This document shows positions 1 to 12,196 of a stretch of 64,000 nt of DNA, piece after piece. Position 1 is the stretch's first letter; the number at the start of each line of letters is the position of its first letter. The notes beneath the pieces were generated by a model, which saw only the letters and a program-made list of their open reading frames with translations, did not search any database and was not told the DNA's origin. Made by a program: the position numbers and the translations under genes. The stretch spans positions 3,044,037 through 3,108,036 of the forward strand of contig NC_052673.1 of NCBI RefSeq assembly GCF_016802725.1, given 5' to 3'. The stretch comes from Solenopsis invicta. Taxonomy: Eukaryota; Arthropoda; Insecta; Hymenoptera; Formicidae.

Positions 1-2
1 CA

Positions 3-458
3 GAATTAGAGGATAATAAAGAGACGGAGCTTCAGAGTGGAGAACGTGACTCTTTTGAAAACAAATTTTATCAAGCCGTTACTAGAGCAAAAAATATAAT
101 CTCCGCGTCACGGATAGATATTGCGCAACCGGAACAAAGAATTGCAAATCAGCCTATTAACATAATACAACCAACTAAAATGCGCTTGCCTACCATCGAC
201 ATCCCCAAATTCGATGGCGGATGGGAAAAATGGCTGCCATTTCGCGATACGTTTATCTCTATGGTGCATGAGAATGCAATGCTTTCTGCAATTGATAAAT
301 TGCATTATCTGAGATGGTCATTAATTGGGGATGCATATAAACTCGTAGAGTCATTAGAAGTATCAGGTAATAACTAGCAAATAGCATGGGATATTATCAA
401 CAAAAGATACAAGGGCAATAAAACAATCATTCAACATCACGTACATCACATACATAAT
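3..458 (+). pseudogene. BEL/Pao gag, N-terminal part (DUF1759-like), broken
   Basis: The frame is open from the window edge and reads into a Gag region with the DUF1759 signature: a segment around IPKFDGGWEKWLPFRDTF followed by KLHYLRWSL. This family forms the capsid-like particle core of BEL/Pao elements. An in-frame TAG interrupts it at 375-377, after which the same frame continues with recognisable Gag (INKRYKGNK) to about 458, where a one-base shift moves the reading frame. The true start codon lies to the left of the window; the first ATG at 180 is internal. Confidence 0.85.
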
Positions 459-459
459 T

Positions 460-2120
460 AATTTTCCATCTCTCACAAAGGAGTCACATTCTTCGCTTAG
501 GCAATTAGTTGATGCCATACAACAGCATATACGCACTTTAAAACGTTTGGAACAACCAACAGAAACCTGGGACACTCTCCTTATACAGCTCCTTATTCCG
601 AAAGTAGATAACAATACAAGAAGGGAGTGGGAATCAGAGAAAGCGGACAAGGAAGCGCTCCCCACCATGAAGGAATTTATTACATTTTTGGAAACCAGAT
701 GTTCTTTCTTGGAGGCATTAACGCGTACTAATTCGTTAAGTATATCAAAAAATGTACAAGGACATTCGAAACAGCAGGCAGCTAAGCACATTAGTCCGGT
801 ACAAGCTCATGCTGGTACAGAAACAACAACGTGTCCAGTATGTCAAAACAGCCACAAAATATTTGAATGCTTGATATTTCGCAATATGTCAGCACAAGCT
901 CGCCTTGAAAGGGTCAAGAGCAACAAACTATGTTACAATTGTTTAAAACAATTTCACGGAAGAAATTGTACTCACGGTTCTTGCAGAAAGTGTGGCAAAC
1001 GCTACAACACGTTGCTACACATAGAGCAAGCTGCTGATTCGAATGTCACCTCATCAAAAAATGAAAAGGATAGTATAAGCAAGCATAGCGTTCCAAATTC
1101 AACGGAATCGAATAGTAACTGCGATGTAGCTGACAAGAATGTAGTTCAAAGCGCGAGCAACTCTTTATCTGCGTATCATATGAGAGGCTCACTTTTACGC
1201 GTCTTGTTGTCGACAGCCGTAGTTCACATGCGCGATCAATCTGGAAAATTACATGAATGTAGAGCCTTATTAGACTCAGGATCATAACCTAACTTTATGT
1301 CACGGGAGTTGTGCGGGCGTCTGGGCTTGCCTTTACAGAGTACAGACATCAAAATTGAAGGAGTTAACGATGCTGCATCCGCTTCTCAGCATAAAACTAC
1401 CGCTACGATATATTCCAGGTTCAACAAATATCAAGAGACATTATCATTCTTAATTCTGGACAAGGTCACTAACGCCATGCCAGCAACGCAGATAGATGTC
1501 AACTATTTTCAAATTCCATCAAATATCAAATTGGCAGATCCTGCTTTTCACCTACATGTAAAAATCGATTTACTCCTGGGCTCAGAGGTATTCTGGAGTT
1601 TGCTATGCGTGGGCCAGATACGATTGGATAGGTCGAGGCCCATATTTCAAAAAACGAAGCTCGGGTGGATAATATCGGGTACGGCCAGCGTCGTTTCTCA
1701 GCCGCAGTCCCAGCTACAATGTCATTTGGCACAACAAGAGGTACAAGAGCAACTGGAAAAATTTTGGCGTCTTGAAGAGCTACACACGAAGAAACACTTA
1801 ACCTCCGAAGAACAGAAATGCGAGGAGCAATTCAGCAGAACACACTCTCGCTTGAGCGACGGAAGATTCATAGTTCAACTCTCCTTGAAGGATAATTACA
1901 CGCAACTAGGCAGTTCCTATGACAATGCCAAACGTCGAATAGGTACTATGGAAAGAAAGCTAGCAAGGCAACCTGAATTAAAATTACAGTACGACGCATT
2001 CATGAAAGAATATTTAGAACTTGATCACATGAGACCTATCTCGAGCTCAACGGACAACGTTTTGGAGACTAAAGGCAGCGGTGTAGCATACTACCTATCG
2101 CATCATGCAGTCATCAAGGT
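460..2120 (+). pseudogene. BEL/Pao gag C-terminus (zinc knuckles), aspartic protease and start of RT, broken
   Basis: The frame resumes near 460 (LRQLVDAIQQH) and reads through the rest of Gag. A Cys/His cluster (CPVCQNSH, CYNCLKQFHGRNC, CRKCGKRYNTLLH) about 95-155 codons later is the nucleic-acid-binding zinc knuckle region. The protease active site appears as LLDSGS and is followed at once by TAA (1285-1287) where the family normally has a Gln codon. The frame then continues (NFMSRELCGRLGL) through the protease and linker to the beginning of reverse transcriptase. It ends in a frameshift near 2121 within the segment HHAVIKV. No functional protein can be made from this copy. Confidence 0.88.
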
Positions 2121-2121
2121 C

Positions 2122-5051
2122 ACAGTGAAACTACACGTCTACGAATAGTCTTCGACGCATCGGCGAAGACGAGCTCAGGGCTTTCCCTTAACGATGTACA
2201 AATGACAGGTCCTACAATACAACGAGATCTGTTTAGCATACTAATGCGATTTCGTCAATACGTATACGCACTCGTCGCTGACGTGTCTAAAATGTATCGC
2301 CAGGTCAGAGTACAGCAAAACCAGTGCAGATTGCAACGCATCTTATGGCGATTCAAGCCAGAAGAGGAAATACAAACATATGAGCTCCAAACGGTCACTT
2401 ATGGAGAGGCTTGTTCTGCTTTTTTGGCCATTCGCGCTCTTCATCAGACGGCCCTAGACATGCAGCATAAATTTCCAAGGGCCTCAGAAATCATCCTGCG
2501 TGATTTTTATGTGGATGACCTATTAACAGGAGACAACGACGTTAACAACTTATTGCAATTGAAAGAACAAATAATTACCGTACTGCAAACCGCCAAATTT
2601 GAGCTCCATAAATGGAAGTCGAACCATGTTGCACTAATGGGCGTAAAGCAAAATAAAACAGCAGTACAATTGGGCGAACGCACGAAAATTCTCGGTCAGT
2701 TGTGGGATATCCAACATGATGTATTCCGCTACACCGTAGGAACATCCAGAGAATCGCATAGGCCACCGAAAAGACAAATATTATCCTGCATCTCTCAAAT
2801 ATTTGATCCTCTTGGCCTCTTGGGCCCTGTCATCATCAAGGCCAAGGTGATAATGCAGCAGCTATGGCAATTGCAATTGAATTGGGACGAGTCGCTGCCA
2901 GCTCAACTTTACACACAATGGAGCCGATGGTATTCCAAAATCTCACAGCTTAATTACTTACAGATACCTAGGCGCATCCTATGCAACGAGCCCATGGAAA
3001 TAGAACTGCACGGATTTTGTGACGCTTCCGAGCGAGCATACGGTGCCTGCATCTACGTCAGGAGTACCGATCCAATGCAACGTCATCACGTCCAGTTACT
3101 CTGCGCTAAGTCACGCGTAGCACCACTAAAAACCATAACGATACCAAGACTGGAGCTTTGCGGAGCCTTGCTGCTGTCTCAGCTGTATCAGCGGGCAAGC
3201 GAGTCGCTGAGTCTATCCTTTAACCGCATTCATTTTTGGTGCGATTCCACGATAGCACTGTCCTGGATCGCGGGAAATTCGAGCAGATGGTCCACGTTCG
3301 TCGCAAATCGCACGGCAGAAATCCAAAGGTTGTCAGCGAGAGGAGAATGGCACCACGTACCCTCGGAATTAGACCCGGCAGACATACTCTCGCGAGAAAT
3401 TGAGCCAGACGAAATTCGAGATAACAACTTATGGTGGAACGGACCAACCTTTCTTTACGAAGACTACAGCAAGATGTTGGATAACCCCCCCGAGATATCA
3501 CAAATTGAAGAACTTCCCGAGGTGAGAAAACGCATTGTCGCTTTAAGTGCTACAGCGGAAGAAAAATTAAATATTATAGACAGATCCTCATCTTTAAGAA
3601 GGCTCAGGCACACGGTTGCTTACTGTCTACGCTTCATATACAACGCTAGACAAAATGCAAAGGGTCCCAAGGGTAAACGCGAAGGATCCTTGCAGGTGGA
3701 AGAGCTTAAACATAGCATGCGAGTCCTTATAGCTATAGCACAGAAGGAAGAGTGCGCTGACGAAATTCGTCAACTTTCGCAAAATTTAAGGGTATCCTCC
3801 AGCAATAAAATGTTGTCTCTTCATCCATTTTTGGATTCTAGCGGGCTATTGCGGGTTGGAGGACGAATATAGGAATCTCAAGTAGACTATGATCAGAAGC
3901 ACCCTATAATTTTACCAAAGAAACATCATCTCACTCATTTAATTATCATGGAGGAGCACTTGAAGAACCTGCACGCGGGAGTGCAATCCCTACTGGCCAT
4001 TGTACGCACTCGCTACTGGCCCATATCTGGAAAGAACACCTTGAAAAAAATTCTGCACAAATGCATTGTCTGTTGTCGGGCTCGCGCAGCTCCCGTCAGA
4101 CAGTTAATGGGAAATCTACCCGCTTCGCGTGTTTCACCTTCACCCCCCTTTTACAAAACTGGAATAGATTACGCGGGGCCATTTAATATAAAAATCAGTC
4201 GCAACAAGACGGGTAAGGCCTATTTATGCGTCTTTGTGTGTTTCGCCACTAAGGCTCTTCATTTAGAAATCGTCACAGATTTAAGTACAGCTGCATTTTT
4301 AAACGCGTTGAAACGATTCATAGCGAGGCGCGGCAAATGTTACAGCTTGTATTCCGATAACGGAACGAACTTTGTAGGAGCCAATAACGCTTTAAAGGAC
4401 ATGTATCAAGTAATAAATGCAAGTGATGTAAAATTTCGCGACTACTTAGCAGAACAATCCATAAAATGGAACTTTATCCCCCCGCAATCGCTTCACATGG
4501 GAGGTTTGTGGGAATCGGCGGTCAAGGCCTGTAAAAATTATTTAACTAAAGTCGTTGGTTCTACTTCACTAACCTTTGAGGAACTAACTACCGTTACAGT
4601 ACAAGTTGAGGCAATATTAAATTCCAGACCTTTAACGCCTCTATCAGAGGATCCTAGCGATCTTAATGCCTTAACCGCAGGCCACTTTCTGATAGGTCGT
4701 CCACTTGTTTCTATTAGTGAGATTGATCTCACAGATGTCAATGTAAATCGTCTAAATCGGTATCAACTCTTAGAGCAAATTAAGCAGAATTTTTGGAAGA
4801 GATGGTCGCTTGAATATTTAACTCAGCTGCAACAGAGGAACAAGTGGAAGAAGGTTCACGACACGATAAAGGAGGGTACCATAGTAGTTTTGCGAGAGCT
4901 AAACACTCCTCCCATGAATTGGCGATTGGGAAGGGTAGTAAGGGTACATCAGGGCAAGGACGGTCTCATTAGGGTCGTCGATGTGAAAACAAGTACGGGC
5001 ATATACCAAAGACCTTTGACTAAGATTTGCATGTTACCAATAGAAGTTTAA
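2122..5051 (+). pseudogene. BEL/Pao pol: reverse transcriptase, RNase H, integrase, DUF5641-like tail
   Basis: After the frameshift the frame carries reverse transcriptase (VADVSKMYRQVRV, then the catalytic FYVDDLLTG at about 2505-2531), an RNase H region (HGFCDASERAYGA; FWCDSTIALSWI) and a linker that stops at TAG 3870-3872. The same frame continues with the integrase zinc-binding part (CIVCCRARAAP) and the catalytic triad: D in GIDYAGPF, D in SDNGTNFVG, E in MGGLWESAVK. The last about 90 codons resemble DUF5641, the usual BEL/Pao C-terminus. Reading resumes cleanly after the stop, so this is a single substitution. It copies element RNA into DNA and inserts it when intact; here it is inactive. 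Confidence 0.92.
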
Positions 5052-5088
5052 GTCGTTTTGAAAGCAGGGGCTTTCAAGGGCGGCGGTA

Positions 5089-5470
5089 TTGTTTAGCAAT
5101 AAGTCACATTTCAAGATTCTGTTATATTTGCGTTAATCGTTTTAAGTTCTATTACCGTCGTTAATGTGAGCAAGCGCAGGTGTATGCTTTGATTCAAATT
5201 TGCGCGCTAAATAAATGTCACTGCCTTCACGCGTGGCAACAGTGCGAGCATCGAGCGGCGCCACTAGGCGATGGGAAAAACGGCGAGTCCCCTCTCGACC
5301 TCTGGGGACTCGATCTCCTTCTTCTAAAAAGGAACATGGCGGCGAAAGGAAGCGTTTTGTAAGCGTTCTTCTCTGTAAAGGTCCCAAATTTCCATATAGG
5401 GACAATAAAGCATTTGTTCAATACAACACGGATAGGTATTTCTCAGCCCATCCACTGGGAAAAGAATAAA
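5089..5470 (+). repeat. probable 3' LTR of the BEL/Pao element
   Basis: A short purine-rich run (gggcggcgg, about 5077-5087) after the pol stop looks like the polypurine tract and is followed by sequence opening TATTGTTTAG. Within the next 400 bases there are AATAAA-type signals (about 5210 and 5404). Because the 5' LTR is not in the window, the right border is not measured; the end at about 5470 is a guess from the change of composition. Confidence 0.5.
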
Positions 5471-6436
5471 TACCGAGCACAAGGTATTAACAATAGATGA
5501 TAGATATAATATAAAATAAATATAATACTGAATTGCATGTGTTTAAAAAAAAATTATTAAACAAAACAGTACCTATCATATTCCTTTGGAAATAAAAAGA
5601 AGTGTCTTTTCTCCGTAGTATTGTTACACTCCTTTACGACACACCATAAACTTAATTTAGGAGCTGACATCCTCTTTCCTTATATTTTATTATTTGTATC
5701 TTCCAAGAAGCTGCACTTGCAACAAAGCTAAAATCAAAGATGCTTCTGGAAGAGAACAGAAAATCTGGATAAATCTTAAAATTTAGACAGATCAACTATT
5801 CTTTGAACAAAGATTCTCTTCGACAGTTAATATTAATTTCCACTCACTCACTGAACACCACTGAGCACTGAACACTTGTCACTATCTATTTTCTTTGACA
5901 CGGCTTTTCACTTCAATTCTATACAGCTGATGTACACCTAAACGTCTGCTCCCGCCAATTCTAACCGAACACTACATGGCATTTAAATGTCACAGAAAGA
6001 GCTATAGAAAAACAGTAAGAGAAAGTGCGACAGAAAATCTGTTATGTGATTGGTTACCTACTTAGCTCGCGCATGTGCAGTTCAATTTCGTACACGCTGA
6101 AATCGGGAGAGTTGCGCTACTGTATATAGGCCTAGTTTACAGCGGGCACTTGATACGCGTACTAACTCGTAACTTTTATTAAATTGTCTTACTTTCGACA
6201 ATGCGTGTATACATAATACATATGTTTAATTATCTCGATTCATATTGTACCAGCTTAATATAGTATTCTTTAAATTTATTGCCAAAATTACGATAATTTA
6301 ATAAAAAATTACTAGTTAGTTCGTGTATCAAGTACTCGGTGTAACTAGGCCATACTGTGACCGTACCCCCTTACGCGTGGTAGCACCGGATTCAGGATGC
6401 GGCAGGGAACGCCTTGCATCAAGTGGCTTGACAGGG
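5471..6436. other. no gene recognised
   Basis: AT-rich sequence without a convincing reading frame. There is a small direct repetition of CACTGAGCACTGAACACT-like text near 5845-5880. No RNA gene or transposon terminus is recognised. Confidence 0.4.
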
Positions 6437-6439
6437 CCC

Positions 6440-6917
6440 AAGTTATCTTGAACCTGCGGTGGCGTGTGAGGATGTCGGTTCGGATCGGTGGCGGGAGAGA
6501 TCAAGAGTCAAGTGGCTTGACTGAGACCGAGGTACTCGATCTTGTTCTCGACCCAAGTATCTTTTGCTCCATAGACCGGTCAGAAGTGGAAAAGGTATCT
6601 TTGGCCGGCAATCGCAGCCTTTACGTACTCGAGGTTCGAGATGCGGGGATGTGCGGAGCGGTACGGAGACAGCATCCCCGTCACTCGATCCCGAGGATCT
6701 CGGTTCGGATCGCGCGCATGCACGTGGCTGTGGATGGCGACGAAGCGAGAGTGCATGCGCGCGGAGATGCGAGACGCGCAAATGCGTTTGCTCGCTCGCT
6801 TGAGCCTGGTAGATTTTATTAGGCGCTTACGCGCTGATTTTTGCCGTTCGGCGGGTGTTCGGCTGGACGGCTCGGCCGATGAGCGGTCCGGGGGGCGTCA
6901 GAAGACGGTTTGTTACA
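6440..6917 (-). repeat. LTR of degenerate Gypsy (3' LTR in element orientation)
   Basis: On the minus strand it opens TGTAACAAACCGTC at 6917. It matches the repeat at 9568-10064 along its length, for example TATCTTGAACC, CGCAGCCTTTA and ATTAGGCGCTTACGCGC on the plus strand. Its far end could lie further left, up to about 6357, because the other copy is truncated there. Confidence 0.8.
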
Positions 6918-6932
6918 CTACCCCCCGCCATT
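6918..6932 (-). other. polypurine tract of degenerate Gypsy
   Basis: The minus strand reads AATGGCGGGGGGTAG immediately before the TGTAAC that opens the 3' LTR. This is the expected place and composition for the plus-strand primer. Confidence 0.65.
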
Positions 6933-6949
6933 TAGTAAGACCTGAATCT

Positions 6950-7186
6950 AGAGGCCTTTATGACCTCCCCCGTCGGTGGTGGTGCCGTTCTCCAGTCGCT
7001 GTGGCGGCAACTCGCGGCTGGAGCGCAGTCGACCCGCGCGGTCGAAATGTAGGCTCCATCGGCGTTGTCCTGCCCTGGCCATGTATTTTCAGCCGAACCG
7101 GACGGCTAAATATGGCACGTCTATCACGATGCCCGGGGCGGCTTCGACCGGTATTGGCGGTGGTGATGCTGGGCCCATGACGCAAC
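6950..7186 (-). pseudogene. remnant of Gypsy third ORF (3' accessory ORF)
   Basis: Translating the minus strand from about 7180 gives MGPASPPPIPVEAAPG and VIDVPYLAVRF, then after a frameshift RRWSLHFDRAGRLRSSREL. These align with the C-terminal half of the 170-residue ORF in the same place in the intact Gypsy (24201-24713), which reads MGPLPPPPIEVEVEPGH and later KRWHVRFNHDGSVRRIREI. The copy here is dead (stop and frameshift near 7090). The conservation between two divergent elements argues that this third ORF is a real gene of this Gypsy group. Confidence 0.6.
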
Positions 7187-7597
7187 TCGGATTCAGCGTC
7201 GGCTGTTGCGGCTTGTTGGATGGCAAGGTGATGGCACGGGGCGCCGGGAGTGGTGTTTCGATGAGCCAAGGCAGCCGCCGTGCGCGGTGATCGGCCGGCG
7301 GTTCTTCATCTAAGCCCGGTCACGTGGGATCGTAGGCCTTCACGACTTTGTTCCGTGCCTCGGCGTGTGCGGCCAGGGTCTTGTACGGCTCCATGGCTTG
7401 CATTGGAATGAGCCGTTTGGCCGTAGCGGCGTTTGGTGACTGCCGAGTCACCTCTCTGGCCCAGTATTTATGTTTTTTGGATGTTTTGTCGCCGAGATCC
7501 TCGTGCTTTGTTCCTGTCGTTCGGCGGTCCGTTACTCAGTGTTGGAGTTGGATTCGCTGTCTTCCTCGGCCTCCGAAGGGGGGGATGATTTCAGCTC

Positions 7598-9560
7598 CTA
7601 GATGTGTACATGCCTGTACCACTTTCCCTTTGCACTCCGGAGGTTTACGATTACTGATGATACTATTTTTCTTACCTGTAGCGGCCAGATGAATTTCGGC
7701 GCGAGTTTTGCGTTGAACGCATTCGCGCGGCGGGACAGCGGATAGTCGCGCCTCCATACCCAGTCCCCTACTTGCGGCCACCATTCGCGGCGTCGCAAAT
7801 TGTAGTAATGTTCCTGGCACTTAAAAGCGCGCGCGAGTTTTATGCGGACGATTTCGAACGCGTCCTGTAAGCGGTGCTGAAGCAGGTGCGGTGCGCGTGG
7901 TTTGTCGTGTCGCTCTCGTTCCTCGGGTTGCCGTAGCTCGCGGCCGTGATTCAGAAACGCCGGCGTATGCCCCGTCGCGTCGTGAGTTGCCGTGTTGTAG
8001 GCGAACTGCAACTTGGCGAGGCAGCTGTCCCATTTTTGGTGGTCGCGGTAAACATATTGACTAATCATAGTTCTTACGGTTGAGGCATTCAACCGGGTTA
8101 CAGTGTGGGGCATACGTCGGCGTCAATCGGTGTTTGATGCGGAGCGCCTGCAGTAGCTGCGTAAGGGACGCCGAGCGGAGTTGCATGCCATTTACGCCAC
8201 GGCTGTCCGACTACACCTCTTTCGGACAGCCGTGGCGTAAAATGACGGCCTCGGTCAGTGCGGATGTTACGTTAGCCGCGGTCGCGCGGCGTAGCGCGCG
8301 CATTTCTAGCTACTTCGTAAATCTGTCCTGCATCGTGAGGAGTCATGATGTTGCCTTTGTTAGAGCGGGGTAGCGGACTTACTAAGTCTATCGTGACGTG
8401 TTACCACGGTTGCATCACTGCAGTCGTCTGGAGCAGACCGGCCGGTCTCCATTAATCTTGCTTGTGTGCCGGGCACGTCCGGCATCGCCGGGCGTAATGT
8501 GCGATCTCGCGGAACATGCTGGGCCAGTAATAGTGGCGTGCGATACGCGCGATTGTATTCACGATGCCGAGATGTCTCGCGATCGGCGCGCCATGGTATC
8601 TTGCGAAGATTTCGGCGCGATTTTCCCACGGGACGCACTCTTTCCACTGGTTCTCGCTGGGCGTCTCGGAGAAGTCTAGATCGTGCAGCACGTGACGATA
8701 TAAACGGTCGTTCTCTACGCGGAAGTCGGGGGCGTCGGTCAGCGTGTCGCGCGCAATTTCTAGCCAGCATTGGTACCAAGTGCAGGCTGTTTGTGACACG
8801 GTATTACAACGGAATAGCGCGTCCGCAACTTTATTAAGAGCCCCTTTTCGGTACTGAATTTTGAAGTTGTATTATCTGAGCTCAAATACCCAGCGGCTTA
8901 TGCGTCCGGTCGGTGAATCTAGCGTCTGTAGCTACTTCAAGGACTAGTGGTTCGTCACTATCTTTAAGTGGTATCTTTCCACGTACTCTCTTATGCGCCG
9001 GATTTCCCACAGTACGGCAAGACATTCGGTCGCGCTGTAATTACGCTCGGCGGGGTTGAGCGTACGACTCGCGTAGGCGATGACACGCTCGCCCTCGGGG
9101 AAATACTGCGTCAGCACTGCTCCCAAGCCGGTTGTACTAGCATCCGTTTGCAGTACAAAAGGCCGACCGAAGCCCGGGTAGGTGAGTACCGGCGCGGTGA
9201 TGAGTGTGCGTTTCAATTAGTCGAACGCGTTTTGCTCGGATTCTTCCCATTTCCAGCGCGCATTTTTTCGCATCAGCGTGGCGAGAGGCGCGGCGACAGT
9301 CACGAAATCCCGGATGAAACGGCGATACCAAGATGCTAGACAGAGGAACTGGCGGATCCGTTGCATGGTTTGTAAACGGACCAATCGACAATCGCAGCGG
9401 TTTTATCAGAGTCGGTGCGGATGCCTTCCCGATCTATGACATGGCTGAGGTATTTAAGTTGGTTAGTACAAAATCGGCACTTCTCGGGGTTTATTCGTAA
9501 GCGCGCATCTCGTAGGCGGCGAAAGACTTCTTGTAAGGTGGATAAGTGCTCCTCGAATGA
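7598..9560 (-). pseudogene. Gypsy pol fragment: end of RT, RNase H, integrase; broken
   Basis: Reading leftward: an RT tail with an RRLRDARLRI-like segment near 9500, RNase H (FVLQTDASTTGLGAVLTQYF at about 9160) and the integrase zinc-binding region (GIVNTIARIARHYYWPS and CRTCPAHK near 8500). Next come the integrase core remains, interrupted near 8190-8241 by a 20-bp-stem palindrome, and the integrase C-terminal region (QLQFAYNTATHDATGHTPAF-like, then KWYRHVH) ending near 7598. Several frames are needed, so the gene is inactive. It corresponds to the same region of the intact Gypsy pol at 24792-27869. Confidence 0.85.
8191..8241. repeat. short perfect palindrome inside Gypsy integrase remnant
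   Basis: A 20-bp stem (8191-8210, TTTACGCCACGGCTGTCCGA) and its exact reverse complement (8222-8241) are separated by 11 bases. The minus-strand coding text for the integrase segment RHGCP is thereby duplicated in inverted form. This is a local inverted duplication rather than a family feature. Confidence 0.85.
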
Positions 9561-9567
9561 GCGGGGC

Positions 9568-10064
9568 TCAAATTATCTTGAACCCGCGGTGTCGTGTGAG
9601 GATATCGGTTCGGATCAGTGGCGAGAGAAATCGAGAGTCAGGTGGCGTGTTTGAGACCGACACGCTCGATCTCATTCTCGACTTAAGTATCTTCTGCTCG
9701 GTCAGAAGAGAAAAAAATATCTTCGGCCGGCGATCGCAGCCTTTATATACTCGAGGATTGTGATGCGGGGATGTGCGGAGCGATACGGCGGAACGGTACC
9801 GAGGTAGCATTCCTGCCACTCGATCCCGAATATCTCGGTTCGGATCGCGCGCGCGAGCGCGTGGCTGTGGACGGCAACGGAACGAGAGCGCGTGCGCGCG
9901 GAGATGAGAGATGCGCGAATGCGTTCCCTCGCTCGCTCGAGCCTGGATCTTATATCTTATTAGGCGCTTACGCGCCGATTATTGCCGTCCGACGGATGTT
10001 CGGCTAAACGGCTCGGACGGTGGGCAGTCCGGGGAAGGGGGATATCAGAAGGCGGTTTGTTACA
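9568..10064 (-). repeat. LTR of degenerate Gypsy (5' LTR in element orientation, inner end truncated)
   Basis: It matches 6440-6917 and opens TGTAACAAACCGCC on the minus strand at 10064. The internal side at 9568 joins RT-derived sequence directly, so the primer binding site and gag are gone. Confidence 0.8.
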
Positions 10065-10172
10065 TTTTAAAAATGATCATTTAGTTAAAAAATTTTTCTA
10101 AGTTTGTTCGCAATGTTTGGCTTTCCCTTTTTTAACACTTTTTTAAAAATTGCACCAGGGATTGTACTTATA

Positions 10173-10605
10173 CAGGGTGATTCAGAATAACCCGTTGTCT
10201 TTTAAGGGACGTATTCCTGGTCGAATTCTAAAACGATTTTTCCTTTGCCAAAAATTTGTCAGACGCTTAGATTTTAAAATATCAGCCAATTAAGTTAGCG
10301 TATCAAGGGTCGAATACAGATGGTACGCAGTGGCGGCGCACTCACCGTTACGTGCGGGTGTATCGTGAGGTGCCTGCTGCGCTCAGCTGATACAACACAC
10401 AAGTATTTCTCCCTTCTCACACTCTCTCTCTCTCTCCCCCCCCCTCTCACTCTCTCTCTGTCACATCACAATGCTAGCTTTGACTTACAAATGTAATTAA
10501 TTTTCATTTTAATTTTAATGATTTTAAGAAGAGAAGTGCCAGGAAATTTTTTGTATAGTCGAAGAATCGAACAAAGAATTGCACGAAATCTACAAAAGTA
10601 TTTAC
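10173..10605 (+). repeat. dispersed repeat, copy 1 (inverted relative to copy 2 at 19684-20100)
   Basis: It opens ACAGGGTGATTCAGAATAAC and matches the reverse complement of 19684-20100 over about 420 bases, with a CT-rich microsatellite in the middle of both. The match stops at CGAAATCT on one side and at the ACAGGGTG end on the other. The two copies could be the long terminal inverted repeats of one roughly 9.9-kb unit, or two independent insertions. I see no coding sequence in either. Confidence 0.7.
10425..10462. repeat. CT-rich microsatellite
   Basis: Tandem CT with a C-run inside the dispersed repeat. A GA-rich counterpart occurs in the inverted copy at 19818-19860 and another GA/GC tract lies at 10644-10720. 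Confidence 0.8.
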
Positions 10606-10739
10606 ATCTCGAGTTTTTAGAAACAGTAGTACTTTTTTTGTTACAGAGAGAGAGAGAGAGAGGGGGGGGGAGGAGAGAGAGAAAGAGAGCAAACGCGCGC
10701 GCGCACGTACGCGCGTGCTTGCATGAACAAGTTTAGACA

Positions 10740-12120
10740 TGCATTTACTTACGTATTATTCTGTACAGCGATCAATTAGTTGTCTCCACGATGAGACAGA
10801 TCAAAGTTTCATTGATCCTCTCGTAAATTATCACTTTAATATCATAATACACAATTCATTCACTTGACCAATAAAACTTGAGTAACTAATTAACGATCAC
10901 TTCGAGTAACGATCACTGTAAATAATTATTAGTCATTCGGCGTGCGAAAATATGTAGCTCGATAAAACTCGTGTTTACGCGACGAACAGACAACACGTGT
11001 TTACTCGACAACAGGAAAGAGCCGACTGATTTTATGGGATACGTTATGATCGAACATTAATGCGTGATTGGTCAAACAGAAGTTAGAACGCGGCAATTTA
11101 AAAGTAAAGTAGTGATTAATGTTGTTTTTAATAATAAAATTTATTGAAAAATATTTTTCTATTTATTTTATTAAAATTATTTTTTTATATCAAGAGATTC
11201 TACACTGAGAAAAAAGTTATTAAATTTTTAATAAATATTTGTTTGAATACTTGCAATGACATTATTTATTAAATGTAATTAAGGCGATGCTGGACCGGTC
11301 TCTACACGTGCGTATTTTTGTGCACAGATAACTTTTAATTGGCTTAACAGATCGCAAAATCCTTTTACACAATTAAAGTAGTGACAAAAACACAGTTCGC
11401 TAGCTATAATTTAATACAAAAAACGAAAGTTGATTAAAAAATTATAATATAATTGTCGGTTTCTGCAGCCGACTCGTGACAACATGTGCTCATATAAAAA
11501 TTGTAGACATTGTATGTATAAAATAAGTAGCTAGCGAATTGTGAATTAAATCAAAGAATAATACGGCGCTTGCAGAATGATCCTAGAAGCTCTAGTATAA
11601 AAGATATAAGTGTATGAAAATTGTTTATGTAATTTTATCGTGATGTTGGTGCGAAGAGCACTAGTTTAGTTGCTCGATATTCCGACGGAGGCGCTGTAAT
11701 CGAATTTGCAGCGAAGCATATCGCTGGATCATTACAACGACCTAATTTATCGACCTTACTCAGGCTCGTAAAACTTTTTTAGTGCCCTGAGAAAAATTTT
11801 TGCATCTAGCGTAACAATGCCGTTGATCGTAAAATCATAATAAAAATATATAACGGCTATAAAGTCTGTATCAGATTACGCATTAGATATAGAGAATTGC
11901 GAGTTGAAAATTAGAATCCAACCAGTCAAAACAAAACGCAAAATTCAAATTATCTGACTGGTCAAATTCTAATTTTCAACTTGCAATTCTCAATAATTTG
12001 ATGCAACCTTTAAATTCTTTTTAAGAGAAATATTCAAATTGATATTCACTTAGATTATAAAATGTATCATAATAAAAGCAATCACATTTTATAATCTATG
12101 TGAATGCTTTGAAATTTGTT
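10740..12120. other. AT-rich noncoding stretch with small inverted repeats
   Basis: No reading frame of note. Two short inverted repeats stand out: 11891-11992 (about 26-bp arms beginning GAGAATTGCGAGTTGAAAAT) and 12030-12110 (arms around ATTATAAAATGT). The segment AAGGCGATGCTGGA at about 11281 is repeated in inverted form near 19666. Confidence 0.5.
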
Positions 12121-12128
12121 TACACACA

Positions 12129-12192
<64 letters not shown>
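12121..12192. repeat. (ACGC)n(AC)n microsatellite
   Basis: A tandem four-base ACGC unit passes into pure AC repeats. Confidence 0.95.

Positions 12193-12196
<4 letters not shown>

Larger units (their letters stand above)
1..5051 (+). mobile_element. BEL/Pao LTR retrotransposon, internal region, decayed, 5' end outside window
   Basis: One long retrotransposon reading frame (gag, protease, reverse transcriptase, RNase H, integrase) runs rightward and is broken by five lesions: TAG at 375-377, a frameshift near 457, TAA at 1285-1287, a frameshift near 2121 and TAG at 3870-3872. The gene order and the DUF1759-type gag, retropepsin-like DSGS motif, YVDD reverse transcriptase and C-terminal DUF5641-like region are those of the BEL/Pao superfamily. 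The 5' LTR and the start of gag are outside the window. Between lesions the frame reads well and two of the three stops look like C-to-T changes, so the copy is old enough to be dead but not ancient. Confidence 0.93.
6440..10064 (-). mobile_element. degenerate, internally deleted Gypsy element (minus strand)
   Basis: Two direct repeats (about 6440-6917 and 9568-10064) bracket Gypsy-like pol remains on the minus strand. The order reading leftward is: LTR, part of RT, RNase H, integrase, a remnant third ORF, polypurine tract, LTR. The 5' half (primer site, gag, protease and most of RT) is missing: LTR sequence at 9568 abuts mid-RT sequence directly. The coding parts are broken by several frameshifts and stops. 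The element is a relative, not a copy, of the intact Gypsy at 23147-29987. Confidence 0.85.
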
